From positions 1-20,209 of the forward strand of contig NZ_LLZG01000043.1 of assembly GCF_001509475.1 (NCBI RefSeq): DNA of 20,209 nt, written 5' to 3'. Position 1 is the first letter of the stretch, and each line of letters opens with the position of its first letter. The DNA is from Streptomyces regalis (GTDB lineage: Bacteria; Actinomycetota; Actinomycetes; Streptomycetales; Streptomycetaceae). A program made the position numbers and the translations under genes. Shown here one piece after another: positions 1-6,703 of this stretch. The notes beneath the pieces were generated by a model that saw nothing but the letters and a program-made list of their open reading frames with translations, was not told where the DNA came from and did not search any database.

Positions 1-888
1 ATGCCCGAAGGAGACACGGTCTGGCAGACCGCGAGACGGCTCCACACCGCTCTCGCGGGCAAGACGCTGACCCGCAGCGACTTCCGGGTGCCGAAGTACG
101 CCACGGTCGACCTCACGGGCCGCACCGTCCTGGACGTCACCCCACGCGGCAAGCACCTCCTCACCCGCATCGAGGGCGGCCTCACCGTGCACTCGCACCT
201 CGGCATGGAAGGCTCCTGGAAGGTGTACGCCGACCAGCAGCGCTGGACAGGCGGCCCCGCCCACCAGATCCGCGTGATCCTCGCCGCCGCCCCCACCGTC
301 GGCACCGCCCCCGCAGCCGACGCCCACCCCGCCCGCACGGCGGTCGGCTACCGCCTCCCCGTCCTGGACCTCCTGCGCACCACCGAAGAGCACCGTTTCG
401 TCGGCCACCTCGGCCCCGATCTCCTGGGCCCGGACTGGGACCCCGACCGCGCCCTCGCCAACCTCCTCACGGACCCCGCCCGCCCTCTCGGTGAGGCCCT
501 GCTGGACCAGCGCAACCTCGCCGGCATCGGCAATGTCTACAAGAGCGAGCTCTGCTTCCTGCTCCACGTCACCCCCTGGCTCCCGGTCGCCGCCCTCCCC
601 GCCGAGCACACCGCCCAACTGCCCGTACTCGCCAAGAAGCTCCTGGAAGCCAACCGCGACCGCCCGATCCGCACTACGACGGGCCGTCGCGGCCAGGACC
701 TCTTCGTGTACGGCCGCGCCAACCGCCCCTGCCTGCGCTGCAACGCCCCGATCCGCGTGGCCGACCAGGGCGACGGCTCCCGCGAGCGCCCGACCTACTG
801 GTGCCCGAACTGCCAGGCGGGCCCGGCCCCGTGCACGGCACCCGGCGCGGCCCGGTCGCGCAGAACCCAGCACCGCCCAACTAATTGA
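1..888 (+). CDS. nei: Nei/Fpg-family DNA glycosylase (endonuclease VIII-like)
   Basis: Base-excision repair enzyme that removes oxidised bases and cuts the abasic site by beta/delta elimination. The 295-residue protein opens with MPEGDTVW, so after Met removal Pro is the Schiff-base nucleophile and Glu3 the catalytic acid; the D-T-V-W continuation is typical of Nei rather than MutM. A beta-hairpin lysine lies in PRGKHLLTR (about residue 57). The helix-two-turn-helix is around LLDQRNLAGIGNVYKSE (about 167-183). The C-terminal zinc finger is complete: Cys244-x2-Cys247-x20-Cys268-x2-Cys271. The start codon is the first base of the window, so its ribosome binding site and promoter are not visible. 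The stop (886-888) overlaps a possible TTG start for the next gene by 4 bp, which suggests co-transcription. Which Nei paralogue it is cannot be decided from sequence alone. Confidence 0.93.
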   Translation: MPEGDTVWQTARRLHTALAGKTLTRSDFRVPKYATVDLTGRTVLDVTPRGKHLLTRIEGGLTVHSHLGMEGSWKVYADQQRWTGGPAHQIRVILAAAPTVGTAPAADAHPARTAVGYRLPVLDLLRTTEEHRFVGHLGPDLLGPDWDPDRALANLLTDPARPLGEALLDQRNLAGIGNVYKSELCFLLHVTPWLPVAALPAEHTAQLPVLAKKLLEANRDRPIRTTTGRRGQDLFVYGRANRPCLRCNAPIRVADQGDGSRERPTYWCPNCQAGPAPCTAPGAARSRRTQHRPTN

Positions 889-920
889 CGCCTCGTCAGA
901 AACCCTCGTACCGTCCCTTC

Positions 921-1685
921 ATGGCCGTAAAGGCGTACGACCTCACCGGACGCACCGCATTCGTCACCGGCGCCGCCAGCGGCATCGGCCGGGCCTCGGC
1001 CGTCCTGCTCGCCGAGGCCGGGGCCGCCGTGCACTGTGCCGACCGCGACACACAGGGCCTGCACGACACAGCGACCCTGATCAAGGCGAGCGGCGGCACC
1101 GCCCGCACTCACCACCTCGACGTCACCGACCGCGAACAGCTCCGCCGAGCCGTCGCCGCCTGCGAGCGGCTCGACGTGATGGCCGCGGTCGCCGGGATCA
1201 TGCACAGCAGCTCCGTCCTGGAGACCCGCGACGAGGACCTCGACCGGGTACTGAACGTCAACTTCAAGGGAGTGCTGTACGCCTGCCAGGAGGCGGTGCG
1301 CACGATGCTCGCGCAGCGCACAAAGGGCAGCATCATCACCATGGCCTCCGGCGCCGTCGACACCGGCGGCCCGGGCCTGCTCTGTTACGGCGCGGCCAAG
1401 GCAGCAGTCGTGCAGCTGACGAAGACCCTGGCGACGGAGATGGGCCCACACGGCATCCGCGTCAACGCGGTCGCCCCGGGCTGGATCCGCACTCCCATGA
1501 CCGACCGCCACGACACCGCGGCGCAGACGCAGACCGAGGCGTTCATGGCCCGGATGTCCCCGCTGGGCCGGGTCGGCGAATCGGCGGACGTGGCCCACGC
1601 CGTACTGCACCTGGCATCGGATGCCTCCGCCTTCACGACGGGGCAGATCCTGCGTCCGAACGGCGGTGTGGCGATGCCGTGGTAG
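921..1685 (+). CDS. Short-chain dehydrogenase/reductase (SDR)
   Basis: Classical SDR of 254 residues, a probable NAD(P)(H)-dependent oxidoreductase with unknown substrate. The Rossmann motif TGAASGIG is at residues 16-23, and an acidic residue after beta-2 (CADRDT) could set cofactor choice. Catalytic residues are Ser143, Tyr156 and Lys160 (CYGAAK). The usual NNAG stretch reads AVAG, a variant lacking the asparagines. The C-terminal substrate loop follows PGWIRTPMT and the protein ends in the family-like ...LRPNGGVAMPW. I chose the ATG at 921 because MAVKAYDLTGRTAFVTG is a normal SDR N-terminus. A TTG at 885 would add 12 residues and overlap the glycosylase stop as TTGA, but neither start has a clear Shine-Dalgarno site. 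The 3' end overlaps a convergent small gene by 53 bp. Confidence 0.9.
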   Translation: MAVKAYDLTGRTAFVTGAASGIGRASAVLLAEAGAAVHCADRDTQGLHDTATLIKASGGTARTHHLDVTDREQLRRAVAACERLDVMAAVAGIMHSSSVLETRDEDLDRVLNVNFKGVLYACQEAVRTMLAQRTKGSIITMASGAVDTGGPGLLCYGAAKAAVVQLTKTLATEMGPHGIRVNAVAPGWIRTPMTDRHDTAAQTQTEAFMARMSPLGRVGESADVAHAVLHLASDASAFTTGQILRPNGGVAMPW

Positions 1686-1911
1686 TCCGCCCCGCCCGCC
1701 AGGCTTTTGCCCAACGCCGCGGGTCTACGGCGCCCGCGGCCCGTGCTTTCGGTACACAGTGCACCGGCAACAAGCTCAGCCCCCACCCTCCGGCGGCGAC
1801 GGCCCCCTCCAGCGCCCCTGCGTCCGGCGCCAGCGCGAGCCTCAGCACGGCCCACCACCACAGCGCCGCAAACCCGAGGGCCGCCCCCCAGCGCGCTATC
1901 GGCCGTGCCAT
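1633..1911 (-). CDS. Small putative membrane protein, unknown function
   Basis: A 92-residue protein I do not recognise. One hydrophobic, tryptophan-rich segment (about residues 8-28, WGAALGFAALWWWAVLRLAL) could be a membrane helix. It is followed by a Gly/Ala-rich stretch and a basic tail with the block VDPRRWAKAWRAG. Support for coding comes from a near-consensus ribosome binding site (GGAGGT, six bases before the ATG) and strong GC bias at third codon positions. The last 53 bp run antisense to the end of the SDR gene, and the tail there (ASPHRRSDAGSAPS) looks low-complexity. It could be a lone transcription unit, since about 280 bp without genes separates it from clgR. No function is proposed. 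Confidence 0.55.
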   Translation of the reverse strand: MARPIARWGAALGFAALWWWAVLRLALAPDAGALEGAVAAGGWGLSLLPVHCVPKARAAGAVDPRRWAKAWRAGRTTTASPHRRSDAGSAPS

Positions 1912-2190
1912 CCACCCACCTCCAGCCCGAGGCTAGGCCGCCCGTTCACCCGCCGGGAGGGCGCACCAAGGGCACACGGATGCAGCGCGGGCCAACGTCG
2001 TCACAGCGCGTCAGGCGCCAGTCACACCCTCCACGATGACCTCCGGGCCGCGTACCGGCAAACGGACCCGAAAGGGCCCGCACAGCACGAAACCCCGACC
2101 GCACTCCCCCAGGAATCCCTGGGAAAGCCCTGGCCGGGGCCTCACACAAATCCTCAGCGCGCGGTCAGCCCACGCGCACCGGCATCACCG

Positions 2191-2571
2191 TCACGCGGCG
2201 ACCACGTCCACCGCCTCGGAAGGCGCCTTGATGGTCACCCGTTCCGGTGGCACACCGGTCACCGACACGGAACCCAGCATCGGTCGCACCGACGTGGGTA
2301 CAGGCTCGCTGGGGGTGGCCGCTGCAGACTGGGCCAGCTCGGCGAGGGCGAGTTCGTCGCTCACTTCCCGCATGAGCTCGGACATCCGTACGTCCAGCGC
2401 GTCGCAGATCGCGGAGAGCAGCTCGGAGGAAGCCTCCTTCTGCCCCCGCTCCACCTCGGAGAGATAGCCGAGTGAGACTCGGGCGGACGAGGAGACTTCG
2501 CGCAGAGTACGGCCCTGGCGCTGGCGCTGCCGACGCAGCACGTCACCCAGCAGGCGACGGAGCAGAATCAT
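2191..2571 (-). CDS. clgR: ClgR, XRE-family activator of clp/lon protease genes
   Basis: DNA-binding activator of ATP-dependent protease genes. The 126-residue protein carries a Cro/C1-type helix-turn-helix near its N-terminus ([20 protein letters not shown], about residues 22-41), then an acidic helical stretch and a tail ending ...VDVVAA. In Streptomyces, ClgR is known to be degraded by ClpP through two C-terminal alanines, which are present here, so the protein probably controls its own level through the proteases it induces. The ATG at 2571 is chosen over an upstream in-frame start at 2604 because GAGGAGGGAG sits just before it. Position downstream of pgsA and cinA matches the clgR locus of other actinobacteria. 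A 109-bp gap from cinA leaves room for its own promoter. Confidence 0.88.
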   Translation of the reverse strand: MILLRRLLGDVLRRQRQRQGRTLREVSSSARVSLGYLSEVERGQKEASSELLSAICDALDVRMSELMREVSDELALAELAQSAAATPSEPVPTSVRPMLGSVSVTGVPPERVTIKAPSEAVDVVAA

Positions 2572-2680
2572 CGGTGGCTCCCTCCTCGGACCGCGTAGCC
2601 GCATCCTTCACGCCCCACCGTACCGCCTTGCGCCGCGGCCGTGCGGGGAGCGATGTCGTGTTCACTAAGGGCTGCAAACA

Positions 2681-3226
2681 TCAAAACCCCCCGTTCTGTT
2701 CCGTATCCTGTGCCCGCTCATTCCCGGTGTGTTCGCTCACAAGCTCCTTCAGGAGCAGTGCGAGTACGCTCCGTACACTCTCCATACGAATTTCCGCGCG
2801 GTCGCCGTTCAACCGCAGGGCCTCCACTTTTCCGCCACCGGCGGAACCGGAACCAGGGCCCACGGGCCCTTCCACGGCCACGAAAACCGTCCCGACGGGC
2901 TGCCCGTCCTGCGCCTCGGGCCCCGCGACGCCGGTCGTCGCGATGCCCCAGTCAGCTCCCAGCGCCTTCCGTACGCCGGCCGCCATCTGGGCGGCGACCT
3001 GCGGATTCACCGCGCCGTACTGCTCCAACAAGGCGGCGTCGACGTCGAGCAGCCGATGTTTCAGCTCGGTGGCGTAGGCGGTCACCGACCCTCGAAAGGC
3101 CCGGGAGGCTCCCGGGGTGGCCGTGATCTCCGCCGCAACCAGTCCGCCCGTCAGTGACTCGGCGACAGCGAGCGTCTCACCCTTTACTGTGAGTAGTCGC
3201 ACGACGTCGGCGGCCCGGGAACTCAC
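2681..3226 (-). CDS. cinA: CinA C-terminal-domain protein (PncC-like NMN amidase family)
   Basis: Stand-alone CinA C-terminal domain of 181 residues. Family members deamidate nicotinamide mononucleotide in NAD salvage; activity here is inferred. The family signature GETLAVAESLTGGLVAAEIT lies at about residues 14-33, followed by FRGSVTAYA and the conserved GIATTGVAGP block. The N-terminal MoCF-like domain of full-length CinA is absent, as is common for the PncC type. The start is GTG at 3226. Its first bases overlap the pgsA stop as GTGA, and GGAGGAG lies 8 nt upstream inside pgsA, so translation is very likely coupled. The C-terminal 20 residues are polar and low in conservation. A possible ClgR-like site lies inside its 3' part. 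Confidence 0.9.
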   Translation of the reverse strand: MSSRAADVVRLLTVKGETLAVAESLTGGLVAAEITATPGASRAFRGSVTAYATELKHRLLDVDAALLEQYGAVNPQVAAQMAAGVRKALGADWGIATTGVAGPEAQDGQPVGTVFVAVEGPVGPGSGSAGGGKVEALRLNGDRAEIRMESVRSVLALLLKELVSEHTGNERAQDTEQNGGF

Positions 3227-4020
3227 GCTTCCGTCTCCTCCAACGCGGCCTCGCGCTCGGCGATTCCCTGCCTGCGCAGCACAATGGCCTGTCTCACATA
3301 GTCGAGCCCGGTCACCACGGTCAGGACGACCGCCGCAGCCATCACCCAGAACCTCAGAGTGGCCAGCCACCCCGTCAGCGCCAGGATGTACATCCCGACG
3401 GCCACGCCCTGCGTGAGGGTCTTGAGCTTGCCGCCGCGGCTCGCGGGGATGACGCCGTACCGGATGACGATGAAACGCAGCAGCGTGATCCCGAGTTCCC
3501 GGCCGAGGATGACACCCGTCACCCACCACGGCAGATCGCCCAGCGCGGACAGACAGATCAGCGCCGCGCCCATGATCGCCTTGTCGGCGATGGGGTCGGC
3601 GATCTTCCCGAAGTCGGTGACGAGGTTGTACGTCCGGGCCAGATGGCCGTCGAACAGGTCGGTGATCATGGCTATGGCGAAGGCCGCCCAGGCGAGCGAG
3701 CGCCACGCCGGGTCGTATCCGCCGTCGGCCAGCATCAGTGCGACGAACGCGGGCACGAGGACCAGCCGGAGCATGGTCAGGAGGTTGGCGATGTTCCAGA
3801 CGCTGGCCTGATTGACGGCCGCGGCCGCGATCTTCCCGCCACGCGCGGGCTTCCCACCGCCCGGGACACCGGTGTCGGCGCCGCCGGTCTTCGAGCCGCC
3901 GGCCTTGTTCGAGCCGGCCTTGTTCGAGCCGCCGGCCTTGGACGAACCCACCGCACTGGCCTTGCCCGCCGCACCCGCCGGGGAGGAGCCACCCGCGGCG
4001 GACGCCGGAACTCCGGTCAT
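3223..4020 (-). CDS. pgsA: CDP-alcohol phosphatidyltransferase (PgsA, phosphatidylglycerophosphate synthase type)
   Basis: Membrane enzyme that most likely joins CDP-diacylglycerol and glycerol 3-phosphate to make phosphatidylglycerophosphate, precursor of phosphatidylglycerol and cardiolipin. The 265-residue protein has the full CDP-alcohol transferase signature D-x2-D-G-x2-A-R-x8-G-x3-D-x3-D: Asp121, Asp124-Gly125, Ala128-Arg129, Gly138, Asp142 and Asp146. Several membrane helices follow. An unusual hydrophilic N-terminal extension of about 70 residues, rich in Gly, Ala, Ser and Lys, contains a perfect 15-bp tandem duplication at 3899-3928 that encodes SNKAG twice. The start ATG overlaps the rimO stop as ATGA and has GAGGAGG 7 nt upstream; the stop overlaps cinA. 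Another CDP-alcohol substrate cannot be excluded. Confidence 0.92.
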   Translation of the reverse strand: MTGVPASAAGGSSPAGAAGKASAVGSSKAGGSNKAGSNKAGGSKTGGADTGVPGGGKPARGGKIAAAAVNQASVWNIANLLTMLRLVLVPAFVALMLADGGYDPAWRSLAWAAFAIAMITDLFDGHLARTYNLVTDFGKIADPIADKAIMGAALICLSALGDLPWWVTGVILGRELGITLLRFIVIRYGVIPASRGGKLKTLTQGVAVGMYILALTGWLATLRFWVMAAAVVLTVVTGLDYVRQAIVLRRQGIAEREAALEETEA

Positions 4021-5498
4021 CTGCCCGCCTCCTCACTACACGCGAGCGTGCCCTGCAGCGGCTCGGCCACCAGGTCGACACCTTCCGTACCGACCACCTT
4101 CGCCTCGACCATACGACCGATGCTCAGTCCCTCGCCGCTCGTGAGCAGCACCTGGCCGTCCGTCTCCGGCGCCTGGTGCGCGCCACGGCCGTAGGCGCCC
4201 TCCGCCGGGTCCTCGGAGCCGACCGACTCCACGAGCACGTGCACGGTCTCCCCGAGGCGCTCCTCGGCCCGCTGCGAGACGAGCTCCTCGGCCAGCCGGG
4301 AGACACGTGCCAGCCGCTCGGCGACGACGTCCTCGTCGAGCTTGTTGTCGTACGTCGCCGCCTCCGTGCCGTCCTCGTCGGAGTACCCGAAGACACCGAT
4401 GGCGTCCAGCCGCGCGCCGTTCAGGAACCGCTCCAGCTCGGCCAGGTCGGCCTCGGTCTCACCGGGGAATCCGACGATGAAGTTGGAGCGCACGCCGGCC
4501 TGGGGTGCCTTGCCACGGATGGTGTCGAGGAGCTCCAGGAAGCGGTCGGTGTCGCCGAAGCGGCGCATCGCGCGCAGCACATCGGGCGCGGAGTGCTGGA
4601 AGGACAGGTCGAAATACGGGGCGATCTTCGGCGTCGAGGTCAGCACGTCGATGAGGCCGGGCCGCATCTCGGCCGGCTGGAGGTAGCTGACGCGGACACG
4701 CTCGATGCCGTCGACCTCCGCCAGCTCCGGCAGCAGGGACTCCAGCAGGCGGATGTCGCCCAGGTCCTTGCCGTAGGACGTGTTGTTCTCGGAGACCAGC
4801 ATGATCTCCTTGACGCCCTGCTCGGCGAGCCACCGCGTCTCGTTCAGCACGTCGCTCGGGCGGCGCGAGATGAAGGAGCCGCGGAAGGACGGGATGGCGC
4901 AGAAGGAGCAGCGCCGGTCGCAGCCGGAGGCGAGCTTCACCGAGGCGACCGGGGCACCGTCCAGGCGGCGGCGCAGGGGCGCACGGGGGCCGGAGGCCGG
5001 AGCAAGCCCTTCCGGAAGATCGACGGGGGCGTGCCCGGGCAGCGCGACGTCGGCCGCGGACTCCTGCCGCTCGGCCGGGCTGATCGGCAGCAGCTTTCGG
5101 CGGTCCCGCGGGGTGTGCGAGGCATGGATGCCGCCGTTGAGGATGGTCTGCAGGCGGTCCGAGATGTTCGCGTAGTCGTCGAAGCCGAGCACGCCGTCGG
5201 CCTCGGGGAGAGCCTCGGCGAGCTCCTTGCCGTACCGCTCGGCCATGCAGCCCACCGCCACGACGGCCTGGGTTCTTCCATGTCCCTTGAGGTCGTTGGC
5301 CTCCAGGAGGGCGTCGACGGAGTCCTTCTTGGCGGCGTCGACGAAGCCGCACGTGTTAACGACGGCGACATCCGCGTCCTCGGCGTCCTCCACGAGGGCC
5401 CAGCCGTCCGCCTCCAAGCGGCCTGCGAGCTCCTCCGAGTCCACCTCGTTACGGGCGCAGCCAAGAGTGACGAGTGCGACGGTACGGCGTTCAGGCAT
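4017..5498 (-). CDS. rimO: RimO, ribosomal protein uS12 methylthiotransferase
   Basis: Radical-SAM enzyme that methylthiolates an aspartate of ribosomal protein S12. The 493-residue protein has the N-terminal methylthiotransferase domain with Cys14 ([11 protein letters not shown]), Cys50 (NTCGFVD) and Cys84 (VGCMAERYG) for the auxiliary iron-sulfur cluster. The radical-SAM triad follows at Cys193-x3-Cys197-x2-Cys200 ([10 protein letters not shown]), and a TRAM-like RNA-binding domain is at the end. The CARN variant of the first motif favours RimO over MiaB. A Pro/Ala-rich linker of about 50 residues separates the first two domains. The ATG at 5498 is chosen because the protein then begins [14 protein letters not shown]. 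The longer reading to 5561 would run into the hairpin at 5537-5568. The Shine-Dalgarno site is weak. It heads a rimO-pgsA-cinA overlapping operon. Confidence 0.94.
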   Translation of the reverse strand: MPERRTVALVTLGCARNEVDSEELAGRLEADGWALVEDAEDADVAVVNTCGFVDAAKKDSVDALLEANDLKGHGRTQAVVAVGCMAERYGKELAEALPEADGVLGFDDYANISDRLQTILNGGIHASHTPRDRRKLLPISPAERQESAADVALPGHAPVDLPEGLAPASGPRAPLRRRLDGAPVASVKLASGCDRRCSFCAIPSFRGSFISRRPSDVLNETRWLAEQGVKEIMLVSENNTSYGKDLGDIRLLESLLPELAEVDGIERVRVSYLQPAEMRPGLIDVLTSTPKIAPYFDLSFQHSAPDVLRAMRRFGDTDRFLELLDTIRGKAPQAGVRSNFIVGFPGETEADLAELERFLNGARLDAIGVFGYSDEDGTEAATYDNKLDEDVVAERLARVSRLAEELVSQRAEERLGETVHVLVESVGSEDPAEGAYGRGAHQAPETDGQVLLTSGEGLSIGRMVEAKVVGTEGVDLVAEPLQGTLACSEEAGR

Positions 5499-5536
5499 GG
5501 GCTCAAGACTACTTTGTCTCACTGACAGCCCACGTC

Positions 5537-5568
5537 GACGGGGTTGGCCGATCTTGGCCAACCCCGTC
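5537..5568 (-). terminator. Strong hairpin between rodZ-like gene and rimO
   Basis: Perfect 13-bp stem GACGGGGTTGGCC / GGCCAACCCCGTC (5537-5549 with 5556-5568) around a 6-base loop. It lies 24 bp past the stop of the rodZ-like gene on the - strand and 38 bp before the rimO start. There is no U-tract after it, as is often seen in Streptomyces, so termination or mRNA 3'-end stabilisation are both possible. Confidence 0.6.
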
Positions 5569-5591
5569 CGTGCTCAACCCTTCGGCCCGAC

Positions 5592-6422
5592 TTATCCGGC
5601 CTGCGGGTCGCCCTTCGTGTACGTGAGGCGCTCCACGGCGCCCGGCTGCCAGTCGTCCTCGATCTTCTTGCCGTTGACGTACAGGTCGATCGCACCCGCG
5701 TCACCGAGGACGAGGTTGATCTTCTCGCTGTCCTGGAAGGTCTTGGAGTCGCCCTGCTTGAGGAGTCCGTCGAAGAGCAGCCGGCCGTTGTGGTCCTTGA
5801 CCCCGACCCAGCTCCTTCCGTCGACGGCGCTGACCTGGACGGTCACCTTGTTCTGCGGGACGGCGGCGATGGCGCTGTCCGACGGCTTCGGGTCCTTGGG
5901 CTTGTCGGTCTTCGGGGTGGGCGTGGTCTTGTCGGCGGTCGGCGTCGAGCCGCCTTCGGCGACCGACGACTTGCCGCCCTGGTCCTCACCCTTGAACGCG
6001 GTGAACCCGACGAACCCGATCACGGCGACGATCGCGGCGACCATGGCCGCGGTCCAGTTGGGCCCGCGCCGCTCGGGGCGGATGCGCTCCGCCTCGAACA
6101 GGGGGGCCGCCGGGGTCGGCGCCGGTCGTCCGCCGTGCGAGGCGTCGTACTGGGCGAGAAGCGGGGCCGGATCGAGGTGCACGGCCTTGGCCAGGGTCCG
6201 GATGTGGCCTCGGGCGTACACGTCGCCGCCGCAGGCAGCGAAGTTGTCCGCCTCGATGGCATGCACGATGGCGATGCGGACCCGGGTGGCGTTACTGACG
6301 TCGTCGACGGTCAGCCCTGCGTCGATGCGCGCCTGCTGGAGGGCACGGCCGATCGAGGTGCGGGCTTCGTCGGACACGTCTTCGAACGGACGCTCGTCTT
6401 CAGGGGAGTTGCCGATGGACAC
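5592..6422 (-). CDS. RodZ-like helix-turn-helix membrane protein
   Basis: Single-pass membrane protein of 276 residues with RodZ architecture. A cytoplasmic helix-turn-helix (HTH_25 type) spans about residues 22-90 (IGRALQQARIDAGLTVDDVS ... GHIRTLAKAV). One membrane helix is at about 123-142 (WTAAMVAAIVAVIGFVGFTA). An extracytoplasmic linker rich in Thr, Pro, Lys and Asp follows, then a C-terminal DUF4115-type beta domain (VTVQVSAVDGRSWVGVKD ...). RodZ links the rod-shape machinery to MreB in other bacteria; a role in envelope or spore-wall organisation here is inferred from the family. The start is GTG at 6422, with AAAGG about 7 nt upstream. It sits between ftsK and rimO, with a 281-bp upstream gap, so it probably has its own promoter. 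Confidence 0.85.
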   Translation of the reverse strand: MSIGNSPEDERPFEDVSDEARTSIGRALQQARIDAGLTVDDVSNATRVRIAIVHAIEADNFAACGGDVYARGHIRTLAKAVHLDPAPLLAQYDASHGGRPAPTPAAPLFEAERIRPERRGPNWTAAMVAAIVAVIGFVGFTAFKGEDQGGKSSVAEGGSTPTADKTTPTPKTDKPKDPKPSDSAIAAVPQNKVTVQVSAVDGRSWVGVKDHNGRLLFDGLLKQGDSKTFQDSEKINLVLGDAGAIDLYVNGKKIEDDWQPGAVERLTYTKGDPQAG

Positions 6423-6465
6423 GGGGGCGCCTTTCGAGCGTTTAAGCCACCTGTGCTGGAGGTTC

Positions 6466-6496
6466 AGTCTATGGGGGGTACGAAAGGGTGGGGCAA
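6466..6496 (-). promoter_or_regulatory. Candidate promoter of the rodZ-like gene
   Basis: On the - strand TTGCCC (6491-6496) and TAGACT (6466-6471) are separated by 19 bp, about 45 bp before the GTG start. The -10 is good, the spacing long and the -35 only partial. It lies in the 281-bp gap 6423-6703, where I see no other gene. Confidence 0.35.
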
Positions 6497-6703
6497 CCGG
6501 GCGGTGGGACTTTGTACGCCATCGGAATGGCCGGACACGCCGATGACGGGGTACGAGATTGTCACGCTTCCCTCAACTTGACGTACGCCGAAGGGGAACG
6601 GTTGCTCAATGATCCCTTACGGGTGAGTCACGATCGGACATCGACTCATCACCCACCCGTCCACAAGGCGACCACTGCGTCCCGTTTCCGCCCCGGACTC
6701 CCC

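Noticed and set aside
2108..2123. Inverted repeat CCCAGG-AATC-CCTGGG between clgR and the small membrane gene
   Set aside because: Only 6-bp arms and no U-tract; too weak to call a terminator or operator in such GC-rich DNA. The gap 1912-2190 otherwise shows nothing.
1621..2475. + strand frame spanning the SDR end, the intergenic gap and clgR
   Set aside because: Pro/Arg/His-rich translation, no ribosome binding site, and it runs antisense to clgR.
2681..4081. Long - strand frame running through pgsA into cinA
   Set aside because: Upstream of 3226 it is the wrong frame of pgsA (Arg-rich, no domains). CinA starts at GTG 3226, where a strong ribosome binding site and GTGA overlap exist.
6476..6554. 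Two GGGTACGA motifs on the + strand (6476 and 6549) resembling SigB -10 elements
   Set aside because: No properly spaced -35 and no + strand gene downstream; only ftsK in antisense orientation.
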